Below are positions 57,105-64,000 of a stretch of DNA of 64,000 nucleotides, piece by piece. A program made the translations under genes and the position numbers. The stretch's first letter is position 1. Every line of letters starts with the position of its first letter. Under the pieces are notes generated by a model, which ran no database searches, was not told where the DNA came from, and saw nothing but the letters and a program-made list of their open reading frames with translations. Source of the DNA: Myxococcales bacterium (GTDB taxonomy: Bacteria; Myxococcota_A; Polyangia; Polyangiales; Polyangiaceae); contig JAHFDZ010000001.1 of assembly GCA_023248745.1 (NCBI GenBank), positions 16,912-80,911 of the forward strand, written 5' to 3'.

Positions 57105-57226
57105 CACGCTGTCTCCGGCCCGGCCACGATACTCAAGATGGTGGACAGATGGATGACAAAGGGCGCGAATCGGAAAAGCGCTCATTTCGATCACTTGTTG
57201 TAAAAATTGTGCGACACTGACATCCG

Positions 57227-59155
57227 ATGTTGAGGCAGCCATTCCCTGTGGCCTCACTGACTGCCGGTTCGCCGTCAGGCTCCATGCGGCCGCCCGCGGA
57301 AAGCCGACGGTCGCTTCCGCCTGAGTTCGGCGAAGTTCACGCGACACCTGCTGTACTTGCCCTCGTCGATCGCTTGGTCGCACTTGGCGATACGCCTTTC
57401 GTAGCCGGCTGGATGGACGCAAACTTCGGCGGCAGGGCGCGCTACGAGCTGCCACTTGCGGTGCGGATGATGCGCGTTTGGCGTGAAGCGGGTCGCATTG
57501 ACCGCACGCGCGCGTTGCTTGGTGCCCTCGCTCCGACGTCAAACAATCCAACGCTCGACTCTGCGCGTCTCTCCATCGAGAAGGCCGCGCTCTTTCTCCT
57601 CGAGCAGCGCCTCGAACACGTCGAGGCCGAACTTCGCGCAGCTGGACGCATTCTTAATGATGTCGCGCGCGGAGGCGCCACGCGCGAGCAAGTCGAACAT
57701 CATGTCCTCAGCGCCGAGCTCGAATGCGCGCAAGGTCGACGCAGCCAAGCCTCTGCAACCGCAAAACTCGCCGAACACCTCGCCGAACGCCTCGAAGATT
57801 CGTCAAGCCGCGCGAGTTTGGGCACAAGCCTCGGTCGCCTATGCCTGCGTCTTCGGGATCCGAAAGCCGCCGCGATTCACCTTCGTGCCGCACTCGAGCG
57901 GTTGCCACCACGCAGCCCTGTCGCCCTCACATCCGAAGCCAACATGGCATTCGCCATGGCCATCACCGGCTCTCACCTCGAAGCACGCGAGCACGCTCAC
58001 GCTGCAATCGCGATTGCAACAGAGCTCCGATCACCCGGACTCCAAGCCGACGCCTACGACATTCTTGCACTCGCCGAACTCCTTGCCGATCGGCCAATGG
58101 TTGCACTCGACGCGATCGACGAAGGACTCCTTCTCGCTTCCGACCAAGAGCGCAACCTCAGGCGCACCCTCACACTGCATCGAACGTTGGCCCTCGCGAT
58201 CTTAGGGCGAGCCGAAAATGCGCGCGAGTGGTACGGGCGCCTCGAACACATGGGGGCCACCCGCGAAGACAGTTCGCTCGAACATGAGATCGCGATGGCC
58301 TCATTGCGAGCACGCATCGAGGAAGCCGACAGGCGCTACGGGGACGTTATCGATTTGGTGCGACCGTTCGCCAACTCAAGCGCAGATAGTTATCTCTCGG
58401 GTGTCATGTGGCTAACCGCAGCGCGGGCCGCAGAACAATCCGGTGACACACAGGCCGCGCTTGAGTGGGTCGAGAGTGCGTCGCTTTTGGGCCACAAGCA
58501 CGGTTGGGTCTATCCAGAACGCGAACGCTCCGCGAACTTGTGGAGCATGGCGCTTCGCTCGGGCGATAGCCGCGTCGTTCGCTACGCCGAGCATTTGCTC
58601 ACAGTTCCAGAAGCCGCGTCGATGACGTCGCTTCCACCACCCTCGTCGCGACTCTCTCTTCTGTCGATGGCGCCGTCCACGCGCTCACTCGAGCCACCCG
58701 GCAGTTCTATCGAGTTGAGCCAGTCAGGTGAAACGCTCGTGTATGTGACAACGCCCGGTGGCGTTTCGCGCGTCGCACTATCCGACGTGAAACAGAACAC
58801 CGAGAGTGCCAATTTAGTCGTCGATACGTTACATCACATGTTACGAATTGGTGATCGCGAAGTTTCACTCGAGCGCCGTCGTGCACTCGAACCCTTGGTC
58901 GTTGCCCTCCTCCGTCGCGCACGCGAGGGCTTGAGTGGCGACGATATCTTGCGGGCCGCTGGCGGTCCTGGTCCCGAATCTGCTGATGCGGAACACCGCG
59001 TGCGCGTTCTTATCTCACGCGTGCGCGAACTCTTCGGCGACCCAGGTGCAATCGAACGCGTCCGCGATGCTGGCGAGCACGGTAAGACGCGCTACCGAGT
59101 GGCCGGCAACCTTCAGTTCGCCCTCGTTGAGCCGCTTTTTTCTGCGGGTGGTTAG
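57227..59155 (+). CDS. TPR-rich regulator with C-terminal winged-helix DNA-binding domain
   Basis: This 642-residue protein carries helical TPR-like repeats from about 95 to 455. A Ser/Pro-rich linker follows, then a C-terminal domain with [39 protein letters not shown] and [20 protein letters not shown]. This end resembles an OmpR/SARP-type winged helix. In SARP regulators the DNA-binding domain is normally N-terminal, so the order is reversed here. It is divergent from the E1-beta gene and may regulate it, which is inference. ATG 57227 follows an AT-rich stretch (TTGTAAAAATTG). Confidence 0.78.
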   Translation: MLRQPFPVASLTAGSPSGSMRPPAESRRSLPPEFGEVHATPAVLALVDRLVALGDTPFVAGWMDANFGGRARYELPLAVRMMRVWREAGRIDRTRALLGALAPTSNNPTLDSARLSIEKAALFLLEQRLEHVEAELRAAGRILNDVARGGATREQVEHHVLSAELECAQGRRSQASATAKLAEHLAERLEDSSSRASLGTSLGRLCLRLRDPKAAAIHLRAALERLPPRSPVALTSEANMAFAMAITGSHLEAREHAHAAIAIATELRSPGLQADAYDILALAELLADRPMVALDAIDEGLLLASDQERNLRRTLTLHRTLALAILGRAENAREWYGRLEHMGATREDSSLEHEIAMASLRARIEEADRRYGDVIDLVRPFANSSADSYLSGVMWLTAARAAEQSGDTQAALEWVESASLLGHKHGWVYPERERSANLWSMALRSGDSRVVRYAEHLLTVPEAASMTSLPPPSSRLSLLSMAPSTRSLEPPGSSIELSQSGETLVYVTTPGGVSRVALSDVKQNTESANLVVDTLHHMLRIGDREVSLERRRALEPLVVALLRRAREGLSGDDILRAAGGPGPESADAEHRVRVLISRVRELFGDPGAIERVRDAGEHGKTRYRVAGNLQFALVEPLFSAGG

Positions 59156-59172
59156 GTCAACCTCCGGAACCT

Positions 59173-59988
59173 TCAATGCGCTGAACCGTCCTCAACGGAC
59201 GTTGATCCGCGACGCATCCAAAGCACTGCCAATGCGAGCACCGCGGCAATCGTCATCGCGACAATTTGTCGAAGCGAAAACGCGATCGACGCCTCTTGAG
59301 CCTTGCCTTGCAGCAACGGGAGCGCTGCGATTAGCAGGTAGCTCGCGTGTGCAACCATCGAGACAGCAACGCTCTGCGACCAGGCCCTGACGCAGCCGAG
59401 AACGAGGCCGAAAGCCACCATCGGAATGATGGCTCGCGGTGAAACCCATGAAAGCGCAAAGGCGATCGTTGAAACGACGACGGGCACAAGACTCCGTCCA
59501 GAGGAGCGCGACGACAACCCGCTAAAAATAAGACCGCGAAAAAACAATTCTTGCGCCAAAGGAAAGAGCAGGACACTAACGACGCCTATTTTCAATCGTT
59601 GACCAGGCGTTCCGTTTGCAAACATGAGCGCATTGGCCGCTGCTTCTGAGGCAGTTTGCGGGAAGCGGCGTGCAGCCAACGTATCCAATCGGTCAATCAG
59701 CGGAACGATCCCAACACCGACTGCGATGGCCGCGCAGAAATCCAACGTCTTCGGTGACCCGAGACCAAAAATCACGCGCAACGATCCCTCTGGCGCATGC
59801 ACCCGGATGGCAACAAATGCGATACCAAAATGCGCAACGGCCATCGCCAAGCCAAAGCTCAGAACATCTGGCGCCACGTCCTCTCGACCCCCACTCAGCG
59901 CGTGGAGCACGATGAATGCCACGACGACCGCCGTCGACCAACCAGCCGCGGCGATGGGCGTAAGCTCGCGCTGATAAGCCGATGACAT
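59173..59988 (-). CDS. CPBP (CAAX-protease-like) family membrane protein with altered catalytic motifs
   Basis: This 271-residue protein has about seven membrane helices with CPBP/Abi family layout. Motif 1 reads QELFFR (Gln146-Glu147-Arg151) where EExxxR is expected. Motif 2 reads FALSW (177-181) in place of FxxxH, and motif 3 keeps His214 but lacks the usual Asn four residues later. It may therefore be a non-proteolytic member. ATG 59988 is chosen over 60015. It is convergent with the TPR/winged-helix gene. Confidence 0.75.
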   Translation of the reverse strand: MSSAYQRELTPIAAAGWSTAVVVAFIVLHALSGGREDVAPDVLSFGLAMAVAHFGIAFVAIRVHAPEGSLRVIFGLGSPKTLDFCAAIAVGVGIVPLIDRLDTLAARRFPQTASEAAANALMFANGTPGQRLKIGVVSVLLFPLAQELFFRGLIFSGLSSRSSGRSLVPVVVSTIAFALSWVSPRAIIPMVAFGLVLGCVRAWSQSVAVSMVAHASYLLIAALPLLQGKAQEASIAFSLRQIVAMTIAAVLALAVLWMRRGSTSVEDGSAH

Positions 59989-60153
59989 CGGCGAGCAGTG
60001 TAACCTCGATCGCATGGTCGTGGGGCCGCAAGACGCTCGAGCCCATCAGCCAGGGCCGACATTTGAACGCGTCTCGCTCGAGAAGACGATGCGCGAAGAG
60101 CCCTCTCCCCTCTTTAGTTGTGCGAGGGTCACCATGCGCGAGATGATGAGCCT

Positions 60154-60612
60154 GTGTCAGGCGTATTCAAGAAACTTCGATGGTTACAAATAGCCGTTGG
60201 CGTCATCTTCGTATTCGCTGGCGTTGGCAAATTGCTGCTTCCCGTGTTGATCCCGATCCTTAAGCCTGGCGCACCAGATTTTGCGGCCGTACTTGATGCG
60301 GTTCATGTGCCCTTGCCGAAGTTGACGGCAGTCGCCATATGCTTGCTCGAAATTGTCGGTGGCCTCGCGCTGATAGGTAAGCGTCTTGTCCTTCCGGCCT
60401 CCGTCCTCCTTGCGGGCAACATGGGCGGCGCGCTCGTGTCGGTCAGCGTGCCGGCGCACCTTGGTCGTCCGGTGCAACTCGGCGGGCTTACAATTGGCAA
60501 CGAGTGGTGGCGATTGCCGCTGGAGTTGGGACTGGTCGTGTCGCTTTCGATCATCGCAGTGCTCGAGCTGCAACGGTTGCGTGCGATGCGCGATTCAACG
60601 CGCCAATCTTAG
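60154..60612 (+). CDS. DoxX-like family membrane protein
   Basis: This 152-residue protein has four membrane helices: WLQIAVGVIFVFAGVGKLLL, LTAVAICLLEIVGGLALI, VLPASVLLAGNMGGALVSV and LELGLVVSLSIIAVLELQRL. FVFAGVGKL and EIVGGLALI are characteristic of DoxX/DoxD-like proteins. Start codons are uncertain: GTG at 60154 is taken here, and the frame is open from a TTG at 60118. Function is unknown. Confidence 0.75.
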   Translation: MSGVFKKLRWLQIAVGVIFVFAGVGKLLLPVLIPILKPGAPDFAAVLDAVHVPLPKLTAVAICLLEIVGGLALIGKRLVLPASVLLAGNMGGALVSVSVPAHLGRPVQLGGLTIGNEWWRLPLELGLVVSLSIIAVLELQRLRAMRDSTRQS

Positions 60613-60680
60613 GAGCCGCTGAGGCCGCGCCGCACAAAGGCCCTTTCGCACCCAAGTGAGCATGGTTACCGTGTTTCACC

Positions 60681-61385
60681 ATGAACTACGGCTCACAAGG
60701 ACGACCGCTCTCCTATCGGTTTGGGCAATCGGACGCGGCTGCAAACGACGCACTGTGGGTCACCTATCGGTGGATGTCTCTAGGCCTCGCACTCACGGGC
60801 GTTGTGGCGATGGGCGTCGCAAGTTCGCAGGCAGCGCTCCAAATCGTGGTGGGCAACCCCATCGTCTTTTACGGTCTGCTGTTCGCTCAGCTGGGCCTCG
60901 TTTTCACCTTCTCCGCAGTGGCACAACGAGCGAGCACGGCTGTCACGGCCGCGATGTTCTTTCTCTACGCGGCGTTGACGGGAGCCACCTTCAGCGTACT
61001 TTTTCTGCGCTACACGCTTGGTTCGATCGCGGGTGTGTTCTTCGTCACAGCTGGCGCCTTCGCTGGGCTGTCAGCCATCGGACTCTTCACGAAGCGCGAC
61101 CTGAGCGCCGTCGGACGGTTTGCCATCTTCGCGCTTATCGGCGTGTTTCTCGCGTCGATAGTCAACATCTTCTTGCACAGCACAGGTCTTGGCTTCGCCA
61201 TCAACGTCATCGGGGTCGTGCTCTTTGCAGCCCTCACCGCTTACGACACGCAGAAGCTCAAGATGATGTTCGCAAGCGGCGAAGCCCACGCAAACCTTCC
61301 GCTCGTCGGCGCGCTGACGCTCTACCTCGACTTCATCAACATGTTCCTCTTTCTGCTCCGACTCGGTGGTAGCCGAAGGGACTAG
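60681..61385 (+). CDS. Bax inhibitor-1 family membrane protein
   Basis: This 234-residue protein has seven hydrophobic helices and belongs to the BI-1/YccA/YbhL family of ion-leak or modulatory membrane proteins. Features seen are the N-terminal VTYRWMSLGLALTGVVAM, the AALTGATFSVLFLRYTLGSI segment, LTAYDTQKLKMM near the end with the conserved Asp, and LYLDFINMFLFLLRLGG. The length and helix count are normal. It appears monocistronic, and no ribosome-binding sequence stands out. Confidence 0.92.
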   Translation: MNYGSQGRPLSYRFGQSDAAANDALWVTYRWMSLGLALTGVVAMGVASSQAALQIVVGNPIVFYGLLFAQLGLVFTFSAVAQRASTAVTAAMFFLYAALTGATFSVLFLRYTLGSIAGVFFVTAGAFAGLSAIGLFTKRDLSAVGRFAIFALIGVFLASIVNIFLHSTGLGFAINVIGVVLFAALTAYDTQKLKMMFASGEAHANLPLVGALTLYLDFINMFLFLLRLGGSRRD

Positions 61386-61517
61386 CCCATCGCACCTCAT
61401 CGCACGGAACCCCCAGTTGAGCTGCGCCTCTGCTGAAGAACGTGTCGACAATGGTCGTCTAACCCTAGAAGCGAAGCATCCGCCGACAGTTGATGCTCGC
61501 CAAAGGGGAGACCAAAA

Positions 61518-62231
61518 ATGATCGTTCGCAAGCTCGTCACCACGCTTGGGCTCGTTGCAGCCACTGTCGCGATGTTGCCATCTGAAGCGCGTGCCGATTC
61601 TTGGTGCTGGACGAGCAGCAGCACCAACGGCCGCGTCTACACCCGCAAGCTTGCCTATGATGCGTGGGTCAAAGCCAAGGGTGCTGGCCTTGGCGCAACA
61701 CCCAAGGGAACGATGCTCACGCCTATCGTGATCGACGGGAAGTCCCCGCAAGTGAGCGCCCATTATCTCGGGAGCTTCAGCGACACCAAGCTTGCTGAAG
61801 CTCCTTACTGGGCCGGAGAAACGGGGACGCTCACGTTTGCGCTGCTGAAGGAAAAAGACCCAACGTCGTACACCATTTCAAACCGCCTCGGCCTGGCCGA
61901 TCGGATGGGCGCCACCGTACACATTTGCGTCTACAAAACGCCGCGCTCGCGAACCGACAACAACCCTTGGGACTGGATCGAAGAATCCAATCGCTCAGCA
62001 TCGGACGAACCCAACCTCAACTCGCCGTCGGCTTCGCTCTCGATCCCCGGACCCGCGATGGTTGCCACCGTGCGCACGGCGATGGTGAAGAAGATGTCGC
62101 ACAAAGAGTTCGCCGTGGCCTTCGTCTTGCGTGAAAGCATGAACTACAGCGGGCGGCTCAAGCTGAACATCAAGGCGACCCGCGTTCCTGCGCCTCCAGA
62201 AGTTTCGAAGCCCAAAGAGGACGAAGAGTAA
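61518..62231 (+). CDS. Secreted protein of unknown function
   Basis: This 237-residue protein has a clear signal peptide (MIVRKLVTTLGLVAATVAML, cleavage probably after ARA). GGGGAG lies 7 bases before the ATG. The mature part begins DSWCWTSSSTNGRVYTRKLAY and is mixed alpha/beta with two tryptophan-rich spots (SWCW, NNPWDWIEES). It ends with a charged tail (KPKEDEE). No known domain was recognised. The 132 bases before it (61386-61517) hold its presumed promoter; no gene was seen there. Confidence 0.7.
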   Translation: MIVRKLVTTLGLVAATVAMLPSEARADSWCWTSSSTNGRVYTRKLAYDAWVKAKGAGLGATPKGTMLTPIVIDGKSPQVSAHYLGSFSDTKLAEAPYWAGETGTLTFALLKEKDPTSYTISNRLGLADRMGATVHICVYKTPRSRTDNNPWDWIEESNRSASDEPNLNSPSASLSIPGPAMVATVRTAMVKKMSHKEFAVAFVLRESMNYSGRLKLNIKATRVPAPPEVSKPKEDEE

Positions 62232-62243
62232 AGAATATTGACG

Positions 62244-63839
62244 TTACGTTAGGTGCGCGGGGACTCCTCGCCTCACGACCGTGTCGCGTGCGAGTTTAGC
62301 ATCGGCTTCTGGATAGTCGATCGTCGTATGGAGGCCGCGGCTCTCTTTTCGAGCCGAAGCACACTCGACTACGAGCTGCGCGACGGTTGCGATATTTCGT
62401 AACTCGAGAAGATCTCTTGTGACGAAGTAGCGCCAGTAGTATTCGGCGATCTCTTCCTGCAAGAGGGCTATGCGTCGCGCCGCTCTTCGCAGGCGCGAGT
62501 TGGATCGCACGATGCCAACGTAGTTCCACATCGTGCGACGAAGTTCGTCCCAATTCTGCGTAATCACGACGGCGTCATCGCTCGGAACCGCTTCGCCGAC
62601 CTGCCACTCAGGGACCTCAGGGAAGGGCGTACCGCGATCGATTTCGCGCAACGCAACAGCCGCTCGATGCGCAAAGACTAACCCTTCGAGCAACGAATTG
62701 GACGCGAGTCGATTTGCACCATGAAGGCCGGTGCAGCTCACCTCCCCTACCGCCCAAAGGCCCGGAATCGACGTCCGCCCATCAAGGTCGGTCGTCACCC
62801 CGCCGCACATATAGTGAGCGGCAGGGACGACTGGAATGGGCTGCTTCGCAATGTCGATCCCGTACTTCATGCATTGTGCGTAGATGCCAGGAAAGTGCTC
62901 CTCGAGAAATGCGCGGGGATGATGGGTAATGTCGAGCAAAACGTAATCGGCGCCGCTACGTTTCATCTCGTAATCGATCGCGCGCGCAACAACGTCGCGC
63001 GGCGCAAGCTCAAGGCGGCTGTCGTGCAGCTCCATGAAGCGCACACCGTCCTGAGTGAAGAGCTTTGCGCCCTCGCCCCGTAGCGCTTCGGTGATGAGAA
63101 AATTCTTCGCCTGGGGATGAAAAAGACACGTCGGATGAAACTGGTAGAATTCCATGTTCGCGATTTCGGCGCCCGCGCGAAATGCCATCGCAACGCCGTC
63201 GCCTGAAGCGACGTCCGGATTGGTTGTGTAGAGGTAGACTTTACCCGCGCCACCTGTCGCGAGAATGGTCGCACGCGCCAGGAGTGTGTCGACTTTGCCC
63301 GATCGCTCATCGAGTACGTACGCACCTGCGCAAACCTCGGGTCCTCCAAACTTTGCGAGGGTGATCAAATCGATCGCCATCTGATGTTCGAGCACTTCGA
63401 TGTTGGGCGATTCTGCAACGCGTTCGAGCAGGGCCCGTTCCACTTCGCGACCGGTCATGTCGCTTGCATGCGCGATACGTCTCGCGCTGTGGCCGGCTTC
63501 GAGGTGAAGGTCCAATTCGTCACTGCGAGCGATCACATCAAACTTTGCGCCGAGGGCGCGAAGCTGTTCGATGCGCGCGGGTCCTTCTTCAACGCACATT
63601 TCAACCGCTTGCGGATGACAGAGACCCGCTCCTGCAACCAGGGTGTCCTTCGCGTGCGCTGCGAACGAATCGGCTTCGTCCAGAACCGCGGCGATCCCAC
63701 CTTGTGCATATTTGGTGTTCGACTCGTCACGTGCGCGCTTCGTCACGACGACTACGCGCCCCACATTCGCAGCTTCAAGGGCGAACGTCAGACCGGCGAC
63801 ACCACTACCTAAGACGAGAAAGTCACATTGCTTGACCAT
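62244..63839 (-). CDS. nadB: L-aspartate oxidase
   Basis: This 531-residue flavoenzyme oxidises L-aspartate to iminoaspartate, the first step of de novo NAD synthesis. The FAD-binding Rossmann start is DFLVLGSGVAGLTFALEAA. NTKYAQGGIAAVLDEADSF and the active-site region HPTCLFHP, EALRGEGA and HYMCGGVTTDLDGRT are typical of NadB. AGGTGG lies four bases before the ATG. No nadA or nadC is in the window. Confidence 0.95.
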   Translation of the reverse strand: MVKQCDFLVLGSGVAGLTFALEAANVGRVVVVTKRARDESNTKYAQGGIAAVLDEADSFAAHAKDTLVAGAGLCHPQAVEMCVEEGPARIEQLRALGAKFDVIARSDELDLHLEAGHSARRIAHASDMTGREVERALLERVAESPNIEVLEHQMAIDLITLAKFGGPEVCAGAYVLDERSGKVDTLLARATILATGGAGKVYLYTTNPDVASGDGVAMAFRAGAEIANMEFYQFHPTCLFHPQAKNFLITEALRGEGAKLFTQDGVRFMELHDSRLELAPRDVVARAIDYEMKRSGADYVLLDITHHPRAFLEEHFPGIYAQCMKYGIDIAKQPIPVVPAAHYMCGGVTTDLDGRTSIPGLWAVGEVSCTGLHGANRLASNSLLEGLVFAHRAAVALREIDRGTPFPEVPEWQVGEAVPSDDAVVITQNWDELRRTMWNYVGIVRSNSRLRRAARRIALLQEEIAEYYWRYFVTRDLLELRNIATVAQLVVECASARKESRGLHTTIDYPEADAKLARDTVVRRGVPAHLT

Positions 63840-64000
63840 TGGTCCACCTGATTCGCACCCAGTTCATGCGCAAAAGCACACATCGAGCGACCCTGCTGGT
63901 TCCCAAAAGAGACTCGAACGGCCTCAATACTATGACAGGGTCGAGACAGGGGGGTGACTCGAGAGATACGGTGGACGTGCCGTCTATCAAACGAGGACCA
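63840..64000. other. Right-edge non-coding stretch upstream of nadB
   Basis: It contains the nadB ribosome-binding site (63844-63849 on the minus strand) and presumably its promoter. No gene, tRNA or clear repeat was seen. Confidence 0.5.

Noticed and set aside
56169-57203. 344-codon plus-strand open frame opposite E1-beta
   Set aside because: It is antisense to a clear transketolase-family gene; His/Arg/Asn-rich translation without motifs.
63961-64000. Sequence ending in ACCA at the right edge considered as a tRNA 3' end
   Set aside because: No cloverleaf arms or T-loop GTTCRA could be found in the preceding bases.

Overview
The window looks like a chromosomal segment of a Myxococcota (Polyangia-type, formerly deltaproteobacterial) bacterium of moderately high GC content. 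The clues are lineage-typical rather than phylogenetic: a MYXO-CTERM-like tail (47370-47672), serine/threonine kinase plus PP2C phosphatase, FecR/ECF pairs, choice-of-anchor D and L lipoproteins with DGG/DAG-rich spacers after the lipobox, TPR regulators and three sigma factors in 30 kb. No prophage, insertion sequence, CRISPR array, rRNA or tRNA was recognised. Coding density is very high, no gene-free stretch exceeds 300 bases, and neighbouring genes often overlap by 4 bases (ATGA/GTGA), so many are probably translationally coupled.

Layout. 0-5.1 kb (minus): a nucleoside/simple-sugar type ABC importer (two permeases, one double-domain ATPase), D-Ala-D-Ala ligase and a PP2C phosphatase. 5.2-7.9 kb (plus): a pair of M16 proteases, one with the zinc motif and one without. 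7.9-10.7 kb (minus): a three-gene ECF sigma / FecR-TPR / putative outer-membrane protein operon, bordered by a palindromic repeat element at 10.75-10.93 kb. 10.9-17.0 kb (minus): a large repeat lipoprotein, biotin carboxylase AccC and a choice-of-anchor L lipoprotein. 17.1-26.9 kb: parE-parC (minus) diverging from bamA-gyrA (plus), then an intergenic repeat extremely rich in GATC. 27.1-32.8 kb: nth, queG, a TetR regulator, an rRNA/tRNA adenine methyltransferase and the rpsP-khpA-rimM-trmD-SPOUT translation operon. 32.9-36.2 kb: a TPR protein and membrane kinase diverging from an atypical sigma factor. 36.3-39.5 kb (minus): a second active/inactive M16 pair plus a small protein.

39.6-45.9 kb (plus) is the most system-like block: sigma factor, single-pass membrane protein (candidate anti-sigma), two lipoproteins, a DnaJ-domain/TPR protein, an Hsp70 and a protein that shares a small domain with the DnaJ protein. 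45.9-47.3 kb holds a two-gene membrane pair with conserved-looking intramembrane histidines. 47.4-51.7 kb: a MYXO-CTERM-like protein, a TPR protein with a TFIIB/cyclin-like C-terminus and two TolC-family proteins that meet stop-to-stop. 51.8-54.8 kb: an NtrC-type regulator, mutY and a small protein. 54.8-57.1 kb: E2 and E1-beta of a 2-oxoacid dehydrogenase, with no E1-alpha in the window. 57.2-63.8 kb: a TPR/winged-helix regulator, a CPBP-family membrane protein lacking the usual catalytic residues, a DoxX-like protein, a Bax-inhibitor-1 family protein, a secreted unknown and nadB.

All calls were made by reading motifs and gene context. No database search was run, and motif counts were made by eye.
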